A stretch of DNA of 64,000 nucleotides from assembly GCA_948146395.1 (NCBI GenBank), contig OX411544.1:90686632-90750631 (forward strand), read 5' to 3'. Below, piece by piece: positions 22,988 to 32,700 of the stretch (the stretch's first letter is position 1; each line of letters begins with the position of its first letter). The notes below the pieces were generated by a model. The model had not been told where the DNA came from and made no database searches. It saw only the letters and a list, made by a program, of their open reading frames with translations. This DNA is from Fragum whitleyi (Eukaryota > Mollusca > Bivalvia > Cardiida > Cardiidae). The position numbers and the translations under genes were made by a program.

Positions 22988-24598
22988 TTAGCTCACCTGA
23001 GCACGAAGTGCTCAAGGTGAGCTTTTGGGGTTACTTGATGTCCGTCGTCCGTCGTCCGTTGTGCGTTGTGCGTCGTGCGTCGTCAACATTTACCTTGTGG
23101 ACACTCTAGAGGCCATATTTTTAGCCCAATCAACCTGAAAATTGGTCAGAATGATTATCTTGATAAAATCTCGGACAAGTTCGAAATTGGGTCAAGTGGG
23201 GTCAAAAACTAGGTCACAGGGTCAAATCTTAGAAAAACCTTGTGGACACTCTAGAGGCCATATTTTTAGCCCAATCAACCTGAAAATTGGTCAGAATGAT
23301 TATCTTGATGAAATCTTGGACAAGTTCGAAATTGGGTCAAGTGGGGTCAAAAACTAGGTCATGGGGTCAATTCTTAGAAAAACCTTGTGGACACTCTAGG
23401 GGCCATATTTTTAGTCCAATCAACCTGAAAACTGGTCAGAATGATTATCTTGATGAAATCTTGGACAAGTTCGAAATTGGGTCAAGTGGGGTCAAAAACT
23501 AGGTCATTGGGTCAATTCTTAGAAAAACCTTGTGGACACTCTAGAGGCCATATTTTTAGTCCAATCAACCTGAAAACTGGTCAGAATGAATATCTTGATG
23601 AAATCTTGGACAAGTTCGAAATTTGGTCAACTGGGTTCAAAATCTAGGTCACAGGGTCAATTCTTAGAAAAACCTTGTGGGCACTCTAGAGGCCATATTT
23701 CTAGCCCAATCAACCTCAAAATTGGTCAGAATGTTTATCTTGATAAAATCTCGGACAAGTTCGAAATTGGGTCAATGGGGGTCAAAAACTAGGTCAGGGG
23801 GTCAAATCTTAGAAAAACCTTGTGGACACTCTAGAGGCAATATTTTAAGCCCAATCAACCTGAAAATTGGTCAGAATGATTATCTTGATGAAATCTTGGA
23901 CAATTTCGAAATTGGGTCAAGTGGGGTCAAAAACTAGGTCACGGGGTCAAATCTTAGAAAAACCTTGTGGACACTCTAGAGGCCATATTTTTAGCCCAAT
24001 CAACCTGAAAACTGGTCAGAATGAATATCTTGATGAAATCTCTGAAAAGTTCGAAATCGGGTCAAGTGGGGTCAAAGACTAGGTCACAGGGTCAAATCTA
24101 AGAAAAACCTTGTGGACACTCTAGAGGCCATTTTTTAAGCCCAATCAACCTCAGAATTGGTCAGAACGATTATCTTGATGAAATACTCTGACCAGTTTGA
24201 AATTGGGTCAAGTGGGGTCAAAAACTAGGTCACGGGGTCAAATCTTAGAAAAAACCTTGTTGACACTCTAGAGGCCATATTTTTAGTCCAATCAACCTGA
24301 AAATTTGTCAGAATGATTATCTTGATGAAATCTCGGACAAGTTCGAAATTGGGTCAAGTGGGGTCAAAAACTAGGTCACGGGGTCAATTCTTAGAAAAAC
24401 CTTGTGGACACTCTAGAGGCCATATTTTTAGCCCAATCAACCTGAAAATGGACAGAATGAATAATTTGATGAGAACTTTGACGAATTTGAAATTGGGTCA
24501 AGTTAGGTCAAAACTAGGTCATTGGGTCAAATCTTAGACAAACTTTTTTAGATTGTTAATTCAGGTGAGCGATTAAGGGCCACTATGGCCCTCTTGTT
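22988..24598 (+). mobile_element. HINE/pearl-like element with ten 145 bp tandem monomers
   Basis: The left end is the stem-loop 'gctcacctgagcacgaagtg'/'aggtgagc', then a 'gtccgtcgtccgt' patch. About ten monomers of near-constant 145 bp follow, marked by 'ggacactctagaggcc' at roughly 23099, 23244, 23389, 23534, 23679, 23823, 23968, 24113, 24264 and 24404. The right end is 'aggtgagcgattaagggcca', with a hairpin 'gggccactatggccc' and CTTGTT. Monomers differ by only a few bases. Open frames of 66-86 aa inside are repeat artefacts. It sits inside the RT pseudogene. Confidence 0.85.
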
Positions 24599-24812
24599 GT
24601 AATAAAGAAATTGCCATTGGCTCACCTGATAAGCTTTGTTCTAGAACAGCACCCAAATACTTTACATTTGAAGTTGAATTAAGTGAACTATCGTTGCATC
24701 GGACATTGATCTTATTATTAGATTTAAGCTTTTGTTTTGATCCAAAAATAATAGATTCCGTTTTACCAAGATGTTAAGACAATTTGATGTCACTCTCTGT
24801 AAATCATCTGAA

Positions 24813-25090
24813 GCCGCCGTCATAGCGCAGTTGGTAGCGCGTCGGACTGTCAATCTAGAGGTCCCGCGTTCGATCCCCGACGACGGCACTCGTTCTTTCC
24901 GACTATTTGTCTTTCACCAATGGGTTGATAATCGTAGACCTATGTGAGATAGCAGCTGGAGGCTAGGAAAGAATGTAGTGGTTGTACTGGTGAGAGAAAT
25001 ACCAGGAAACCGTTGTTAGGTGCTCCAGTCGCCGCGATATAACTGAAATAATGTTGAAAGCGGCGTAAAACTCCATTCAATCAATCAATC
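24813..25090 (+). mobile_element. tRNA-derived SINE, family 1, best-preserved copy
   Basis: The head (24813-24888) is close to tRNA-Asp(GTC): 'agcgcagttggtagcgcg', anticodon loop 'ctgtcaa', B box 'gttcgatcc'. The acceptor and T stems carry mismatches. Body as in the other copies, ending 'aactccattcaatcaatcaa'. Confidence 0.85.
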
Positions 25091-25500
25091 TGTAACTCAT
25101 CTGAACTATGACAAAAAAATGGATCATATCGTCCGTCCCTAAAGCACGTGAAATCAATTCCTTCGCATGACTTGGACTGTTCAATGGTGGCATAATACAG
25201 GAGGGGATTTGGGACAAAGTATTGCCCTGAATCCCAAACTGGATTAAAAATATTCCAATATGGATTTTCCCGAAAAGAAGTCTGTCATAAACAACTAATG
25301 ACTGCCTAATGACTATACTTTCAAATTCAATGAAATGATCCTTATAAAATTTTGGCTAATCATGTGTCCTTTAACATGTATTATTAATATTTGAATATTG
25401 TTAAAGCTTATATAGGCATACTTTCTCATGTTGTACAATAATGTACCAAGAGTGAATAAACGGGATTTTGTATTGTATTGCATTGTATAATAAGCCAATT
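25091..25500. other. Non-coding interruption of the LINE
   Basis: Separates two RT blocks. Contains 'gtattgtattgcattgtata', which looks like a simple-repeat tail of a second retroelement. No gene. Confidence 0.35.
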
Positions 25501-25944
25501 TCGTACACGATTGAGATTATCAGAAATTGCGTTCTCAACAGACGACCTGTCTCGATTGGACACTAAAATGGCAGAACCGTCAGCATACAGAAGAAGTTTG
25601 TTTTAACAACATCAGGCAAATCATTGACGTATATTAGAAACAAGAAGTATAGATCATTATGGGACTCCAAATGTTATACTTGCAAAGGAAGACTGAGATT
25701 TATTGACATCAACAAGCTGTTTTCTTTCACTAAGATACGACGAAAACCAATCAATAATAGCTTTGGCCAGGCCAATATTTTCAAGTTTCGTGATGAGGAT
25801 AGAATGATCTACTGTGTCAAAAGCTTCCTGCAAGTCTAAAAGAACCATTCCTACAAAATTACCTTTGTCCACATATTCCATGATATGTGTTGGTGAAAGC
25901 TGAGACTGATGCATTAGAAGGTTAGTCGTGTTTCGACAAGTCAT

Positions 25945-26442
25945 CGGGGGAATTTACAGTACAAAACCTGAAAACAGATGGTTGTGGACTGCTCTCTGAA
26001 TTTGCCCTATGATGTGTAGACTGGTAAATCTGTCCCATCTACGCCATCTATCTATCTTTTTGTCTTAACCGCCAATGTTGGCGAACCCTTGATTTGCAAG
26101 GTAGAACAACCTATCACCTAACCACCACCAAGGTCACGGTACATGCACAGTCCCACCACCATATATATATACATATGCAAACACGTGACCTTTTTTTTCT
26201 TTTTTTTAAACCCAACCCAGAAATTATCCTACACCCGATACGATAGATCATCCGATACGATAGATTGAGGCAGGCTTACTTTTCAAGATATTGTTTTGAT
26301 ACTACTAGTTTGTGGTGATGGTATTTCCAGTTCAGGTGTAAATGTGCATGTAGATTTGCTTGTTGCATCTCTGATTTCCCTTGTGTCCATTTTATCCCAG
26401 CGCATAATCTTGCAAACGTTTAGTCTGTTTCAAACGGGAACC
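25945..26442. other. Non-coding, flank of the 2.6 kb element
   Basis: 'ctggtaaatctgtcccatct' near 26015 recurs as 'ctggtaaatctgtcctatca' near 29270, on the far side of the 26443-29057 element. The flanks are probably two copies of another repeat. Confidence 0.4.
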
Positions 26443-27227
26443 AGTCAAACCGGCCCCTCGCCAAACCGGCCCCCGGTCAAACCGGCCCCAAAACGGTCAA
26501 ACCGGCCCCTAAAAATAGTCAAACCGGCCCCTCAACTCAGAAAAAGGTCAAACCGGCCCCAAATCGGTCAAACCGGCCACAAGAAATAGTCAAACCGACC
26601 CCTATTTATTTTCATTTTTTTTATTAGATACAATTATTTTACTTTAATATTTTGAACCTACGAACTTTTGATAATCTTGGTCCATGATATACATATTTTA
26701 GAGTCCCGAATGAAAAAAAAACTTAAGCTTTATTATGTTATTTCGTGCGCTAATTGTATGTTGTAAAAAAATAAATATATCGTGATTTTTTGAATAAAAA
26801 AATCGGCTTTATTGTACAGAATTATTGTAATACACAAGAAATATGTAAAAGAACATAAAAAAAGATATTACCGCGTTTGTCTTCTTGTCACACGCGCTAT
26901 GCATTATTTGGTTTAACACATGTTTTCTTAGTGTATGATTATTTAATTAATAACGTAATTAAAGACCGATGCTAATCAATAATCTGTAAAAGTGTTTGTT
27001 GATTTAATTAATTGAACAATTAAAGATCAATGGTAATCAATAATCTGTAAATCATTGAAAACGTGCCTTTAATTTAACTCGTTTTCTGCATACAACCCTT
27101 TTTAATTTTGTTTCACCGCGGCTATTGAAACATCAGTATGATTTAAGCATTCTTGCCGCGAATGCAATTACCAAATTGAGTAATTATATTAATACATTAA
27201 CTACCAACTATAAATACCTAAAATTGA

Positions 27228-27482
27228 AGTTCGACGGCTTGGGTTCAAACCCGGGCTGGCACACTAACAAACTAATTGTCTCTCGTCTGAGACGTTAAAT
27301 CGAGGCCCCGTGAGTCGGTGCTTTACACCGAACTCGTTAAAGAACTATGGCGGATCTCAGCAGTAGTTTCGTCATGTATTCTTGCACCAACCCCCGTAAC
27401 AACTAACCATCCTCTGGGGGCGTCGCCGATATGGGCATGTGCAACGGTAGCGAAGATAAATAAACTGAAATACACACACACC
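27228..27482 (+). mobile_element. tRNA-derived SINE, family 2, head truncated
   Basis: Starts in the B box region ('gggttcaaacccgggctggc') and runs through 'gacgttaaatcgaggccccg' to 'gcaacggtagcgaagataaa' and a CA-rich end. The tail recurs at 7116-7192. Confidence 0.6.
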
Positions 27483-27640
27483 TAAAGTCCCCGATTAGCT
27501 CAGTTGTCAGACCACCGGACTTCAAAACCATTGAATTTCGACGTCGTGGGTTCAAACCAAGGCTGGCACACTAACTAATTAATTGTCTTCCGGATGAGAC
27601 GTTCGAAAGCTGTCCCCGCATAAAAAAAACTTATGTGAAA
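27483..27640 (+). mobile_element. tRNA-derived SINE, family 2, tail truncated
   Basis: The head 'ccccgattagctcagttgtc' (A box) and 'gtgggttcaaaccaaggctg' (B box) are followed by 'gcacactaactaattaattg', parallel to the preceding copy. Not a tRNA gene: an oversized anticodon arm and no acceptor pairing. Confidence 0.6.
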
Positions 27641-29057
27641 TGATGGTGAGATCGGGTAATAATTTCAAATAGTGTAGCTTCGGATCAGTGCCTGAATGCC
27701 TCGAAGCACAAGCACGAAATTTTTGTTACTTCCTATATCTTTACAAGCAGTTACAACCGTGTCGCACCGTGTCACCGATTTGTTGACCAACAATGCAAAA
27801 TAACAATACTTAGATAATTTGTACCTTTTGAATATTGTGCAAAGACTCATATTCACTGTATGGCAACTATGTACACAACTTTGCAATGGTAGCTTAAAGA
27901 TGGCGGATATGCATTACTGAAAAAGACGGCGTCACTCACTTTTGGTACAAAAAGAGTTAAATATATGATCCTTTTAGATGATCCCTACATTAAAGTTACA
28001 ATCATTGAATAAATAATCCGTTGATACTCATGTTGCTAAAAGTGGATCATTTTTTCAAAACGTTGCAATCGAACTGTAGTCCGCCATGTTTAAAATACCG
28101 TTGCAACGTCGCGTACAGAGTTTCCATACAGTGATATTTAATGCACAGACTTTAAGAAAGTCACAATTGTTTTGACGGATCGAATTTGTTTTTATTTAAA
28201 GGGGTGCAACAAGACCGCTATTTAAAAATTAAAAGAAGTCTCTGGGTCTTACGTGAAATGCTTGTATACTTGAATAAACATTATAAAAAAGGAACTTTTT
28301 GTATACCTAGTTCTCATTTTCCCATAATATTTTCAAACCATATCGCACCATTTTATCATCCGATATGCAACCCTTTAAATTTGGTACAGTCTCATTTCAT
28401 CATTTCTTTTTAATTGTTCAGCCGGAGTATGTGTATATAAAGTCTTCTTTTGTAAGCTTCTTTACCATTATAAATCAGTGTATTGCAAAGTTGAAGAGCT
28501 ATCAATCAGATCGATAATTTTCGCACCATAGATTCAAAGGTTAATCATTACGCGTGGCGACTGTATGTTACAATCTTATCAATTCTATTATTTGACTAAT
28601 TATACATTAACACTTCAAAGAAGATTTGTACTCAAAATGGCTTTATATAATAATAACTATACAAAGTCAAAGTTTGAAAAAGAATAAAAATTAGTCACAT
28701 AAAAATTATATTACTAGTGACTGAATTAAAATGGTCTTTTGCTTATTATTTTCTTGATTATTTTGTTGATAATTTATGATAAAGAATTCGAGATATAGGC
28801 CGCGATGATTTTAAATAAATAAATAAATAAATTTTTCGTAGTGTTTCTTTTTTTTCTTAGACGACACTCAACACAATTTTCAAAAAAAATATCACAGAGC
28901 ATTGCATTTCTATATAGTTATCACCCTTTATTGTCTTGATTATATTGGGGCCGGTTTTAGGGGCCGGTTTAACCGATGGAAAATCGATATTGGGGCCGGT
29001 TTGACCGATTTGGGGCCGGTTTGACCGGGGCCGGTTTAACGAGGGGCCGGTTTGACT

Positions 29058-29382
29058 GTAAAGCTTTCAAACAATATGCCATTACCAATTGGAAATAAAT
29101 TAAGGGGCTTTTATGGTCTATCCTATGTTAAACATCAACCTTATATATTGTCTATGAGCCCAATTGCAAACTTTTAAAAGTTTGGCTGGAATAAAATTTT
29201 GGCTGGCACTTTTATACGCTCTGGATGTCTGGCTGTCTCTCCTTATCTGTACTTGTCCCTCTCATAAACTGGTAAATCTGTCCTATCAAGGCTATCTTCC
29301 AATTTTGTATCGATAGTATAGGACAGGCTCGCCAGTCAAGCTCACTCACACACTACATCTGTGATCATCTAAAATAGACAGG
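29058..29382. other. Non-coding, upstream of PP5
   Basis: No exon seen. Carries the repeat flank noted at 25945-26442. Confidence 0.4.
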
Positions 29383-29573
29383 GGGCCAACTTATTTCTCA
29401 CCCCGGGCGGGTACTGTTGCCCACATTATCAGAGAATCTCTCAGAAAGCGGGCTACCAGCTCTAGACTGGTCCCATATCGACTATCAGAATAGCCTAGAA
29501 CAGGCTATTCTGATATTCGACATTGAGACCAGTCTACACCCGACCCGAAAGCGGGCGAGAAATAAGTTGGCCC
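29383..29573. mobile_element. Foldback (inverted repeat) abutting the PP5 start
   Basis: 'gggccaacttatttctc' and 'gagaaataagttggccc' are perfect 17 bp ends. Inner arms 'ctagactggtc' / 'gaccagtctac' and 'atcagaatagcct' / 'aggctattctgat' pair, with about 40 unpaired bases in the left arm. It ends 38 bp before the PP5 ATG. Confidence 0.8.
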
Positions 29574-29611
29574 ATTGGCTACTCCGCGCGCTCTTCTCCG
29601 AAGAGTTAAAA
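29571..29611 (+). promoter_or_regulatory. Likely PP5 5' UTR/proximal promoter with CCAAT box
   Basis: 'cccattggct' is an inverted CCAAT box at the foldback edge, followed by GC-rich 'ctccgcgcgctcttctccg' immediately before the start codon. No TATA box. The transcription start is not determinable from sequence. Confidence 0.35.
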
Positions 29612-29753
29612 ATGGCCGACCAAAACATGCCGATTGGAGACGGAGAAGAAGCGTCGAAAAAAGAGGAAATTCTGAATGACCCGAATTCATACACTGATGA
29701 TGATATGCAGAAGGCAGAAGAATACAAAGAAAAGGCCAATGAGTATTTCAAAA
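29612..29753 (+). CDS. PPP5C: PP5 exon 1
   Basis: Residues 1-47 plus one base. Acidic N-terminus, then the first helix of TPR1 ([14 protein letters not shown]). Donor 'tcaaaa|gtaact'. Intron 1 is 4 kb. Confidence 0.93.
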
Positions 29754-32700
29754 GTAACTTATCATGTCTTTTTTCACTCGATTCTTCTATTGTCATGGGT
29801 TTTCGCGACAGCAGTAATTTCGGGTCACTAGAAATTTGTTCCGAAATGAGGGAAGAAAATCAATAAGTTTATAAGAATTAGTCATGAAATAAAGAAATCA
29901 TGTTGATAAGGTAATCAAATGCCACTTCACAATCTCACTTGATATGAAATAAGGCAAAGCCTTACAAGCGATCGAAGCTTATCTGAAAAATTGTTAGTTA
30001 CAAGAGAGAAAAAGAGAGAGAGAGAGAGAGAGACATGTGTAATTTATAGCTTAGTGCGAATGTATTGAGTAGATTTATGTTTCTGATGCACAGTCTATTC
30101 CTTCGATATTTTGTGATCCTTTCATCGTTTAAGAGGTGAAGAGATTATTTCTTAAATTCACAGATGTATGAAACTGAAAAACTAATTGCACTGTATGAAT
30201 ATATGATGCAGATCCACACATGATTTTGATTGGGTTTTGCGTTTCACACCACTATGAAATCAAGACATAACTACTAGATAACCGTAGATTTTATCACAAA
30301 AACATTAAGATTTTTCAATAAAAGTAGAAGTTCTTTATGAGGCTACATTTCCGATGAAAAAAAGAGAAAAAATTCAACAAATCAGAATGCTTAAACCTTT
30401 TTACCATAACTGGAATTAAAATAACATCTTTAAGAAATAAAGGCTTTTTGCGACGGATCCTTGTTGGCGTACACAACATCAAATTATCCACACACAATAA
30501 CATGAACTTCACAAACAAGCATTTCCTTCTTTCCCACAATGTTTTCTCATGACCTGATATATCAACTAATTGTTACATTTCTTGTTTTATATGTTACAGG
30601 GTCACTATTTTCTATATCAAACTTGTTGAAAATCGCAAGAATATTGTTGCACGCATTTACAAGTTCACTAGTCTATTATTGAAATGTTTAAAGTTATAGT
30701 CTAGTATTCGTGACATCATTAGTCATCAATGATGGCATCAAAAATATTTGTTGTCATTTTAATCAAAACATGCATCCATTATGTAAATGTGAGGCTTTAA
30801 ACATGTTTCAGGCGGTATATGTGTAAGGACTAAAGGTCATGTGACAAGGTCAAAGTTTTCTGTTGATGTCAAATAACTAAGAAACTGAACCACAAAACTT
30901 AACATTGCCAATATCTTCAAGCCTTTTCAAGATACAAGGCTCATTATCGGCATGTTGTCAGGTCTCAATGATATGCTTCTGCGGATACCAAAGTCAAGGT
31001 CATGTGACTAGGTTAAGGTCATCAGTCAAGGTTGTAAAACTCACAAGTTAACCAAAAAAACTCAACATTGCATATATTTTTAAGCCTTTTCATGATACAA
31101 GCCTCATATTTGGCAAGCTGATAGATCTTGATGATATGCATAGATATGCTGATACCAAAGTCAAGGTCAAGGTCATGTGACAAGGTCAAGGTCATCTGTC
31201 ATAGTCCTTATATTTGGCATATTGACATCTCAATATATCCATTTGTAGATGCTAAGTTCAAGGTCATTTGTCAATGTCATCTTAAAGTTTCAAGGTCAAA
31301 CTTTATAACAACTTAAGCAAAAGACTAACATGTGCAGTTAATTCAATCATATTTTAGATAACTTACTCATAAATGGCATGGTGAAAGATCTTAGTGATGT
31401 TCATATGTAGGTATCAAGGTCAAGGTTATAATACAAGGTCAAGGTCATCTGTCAAGTTCAACATTTTGAAAAAAATGCTGTTATTGGGGCATTAGTATTC
31501 CACAAACACACCATGTTTTTATTGTTGTTATATCACTGAAAGTCCATCTTGGGTTGTGTTTTTTCAGATGTTTGTCACATTAACAATTTAAGTGTTAACA
31601 CTCATGAGGCCACAATTATGGCCCTTTCTCAACGAAACTTGGTCAGAGTGTTTGTCATGTCACAAGACACTAGTATTGGCCATATTGAATGTTTAAAGTG
31701 CCTAACAAAAAGTATAGAAACTATGCTTCAAGGTCATTCGTTCTGATTTCATTGTAAATATTGACATACATGTAAGTTTTTATGAGACTACTAGTTGAAT
31801 GATGTCATTTCCTGTGCTCAATTGAACACAATCAAGATTTCTTTGAAAGAAGAGTAATTTTGTAATTTTATAGGCAAACCAGTTGATGGTTTAAGAATAG
31901 ATAGAATCATGTGAATTTTTAAGCTTGTATAATTTAAAAATGAAATAATTTCAAATTTTATATTTTGTGTTTTTTGAAAGGGGCTTTTTACCTCATGGCA
32001 ATAAAAAAATAAAAATTTTGTAGATTAGTTCAACTGATTTTACATGTATTTGTTATGACCCGAGACAAAAAACGTACAAGCCGTCAAAACCCCGTCAGAT
32101 TACCTTTTTTTTGCAAAGGCGATACAAAATTGTTATGAAAATGTTATTTCTGAGCTGTTGCTGACCACAAGCACAGACGAAAGTGAATATGTTAGCAATG
32201 AAGAGCCTATTGAGAGTTCAATCGGAGGTGAAAGCAAGGCCTTGAAGGCCTGCAAATTGCTAACAGAATGGGTTAGAGACTGTTGTCTCATTGAACTTCT
32301 TGAAAATACCAATCAACCACTAATTGTCCACTGTCCTGACCAGTAAGCCTGTAGCCTTTTGAAATGGAAGAATCTGTTTCTATAATTTCTATTACATATA
32401 CTACATCATTAATAATGGTTGCCTTAGTAATCAAATCAATTTTATTTCATTATCCAAGAATATGGTACATAAAGGCATGATTGTAGGGTATGGTTATATG
32501 AATTGATCATTTGACCACCAATCAACCAGTATTGACAGGTTAAAACCAGTTTTGACCACTGGTCTGGTCAATACCCCAATCGACTGGTTGATTGCCAACA
32601 ATTTCTAGAATAGACACTGCTCAAATCAAATTGGGAAGGATCCATCAGAAATGAAGGGAAAAGGGAACTTAATGACAATATTCTTATTTACACTCTAGAA

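Larger units (their letters stand above)
22100..25944 (-). mobile_element. Non-LTR (LINE) retrotransposon, dead, 5'-truncated, interrupted
   Basis: Reverse-transcriptase coding pieces lie in order on the minus strand: 25944-25500, 24790-24600, 22985-22443. A 3' tail follows, ending in 'aataaaatctatctatctag' at about 22100. A HINE (22988-24598) and a SINE (24813-25090) are inserted in it. A short simple-repeat 3' tail is typical of CR1/Jockey-type elements. Confidence 0.75.
22443..25944 (-). pseudogene. Reverse transcriptase pseudogene (non-LTR type)
   Basis: The RT palm motif A region reads VLLDLQEAFDTVDHSIL, followed by WFSSYLSERKQ and a damaged 'GVP.GSILGPLLF' region. Motif C, normally YADD, reads YADG at 25587-25576, so the second catalytic Asp is lost. 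After the SINE the frame resumes as LGKTESIIFGSKQKL ... YLGAVLEQSLSGEP, and after the HINE as KANAKLKFLYRESKFL. It ends with the family's C-terminal part (THFKTLNWLPVEKRIEQIT, FKIKNGLAPDY, WSSLPTSLKTC). Frameshifts, stops and two insertions make it non-functional. Family placement beyond non-LTR RT is uncertain. Confidence 0.8.
26443..29057. mobile_element. 2.6 kb element with iterated AAACCGGCCCC terminal repeats
   Basis: An 18 bp perfect inverted repeat, 'agtcaaaccggcccctcg' at 26443 and its complement ending at 29057, bounds the element. Inside the left end the unit 'gtcaaaccggcccc' is repeated about seven times to 26600. Inside the right end its complement is repeated about five times from 28945. 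The interior has no transposase-like frame and holds SINE family 2 copies, so it is non-autonomous or an accretion of insertions. Superfamily unknown. Confidence 0.7.

Noticed and set aside
23142..24537. Series of 66-86 aa overlapping genes with near-identical products
   Set aside because: They are one frame of a 145 bp tandem repeat; length not divisible by three makes each unit stop and restart. No sign of selection on protein.
22988..24598. CRISPR array
   Set aside because: Repeat unit is 145 bp with no alternating unique spacers, in a eukaryotic genome.
24813..24888. Functional tRNA-Asp(GTC) gene
   Set aside because: Anticodon loop and D arm look right, but acceptor and T stems have mismatches, no terminator of T run follows, and the sequence continues into a SINE body shared by four other loci.
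27487..27570. tRNA gene
   Set aside because: The anticodon arm is too long, there is no closing acceptor stem, and a SINE family 2 body follows.
29485..29796. Minus-strand gene opposite PP5 exon 1
   Set aside because: Shadow of the PP5 exon and of the foldback's reverse strand.
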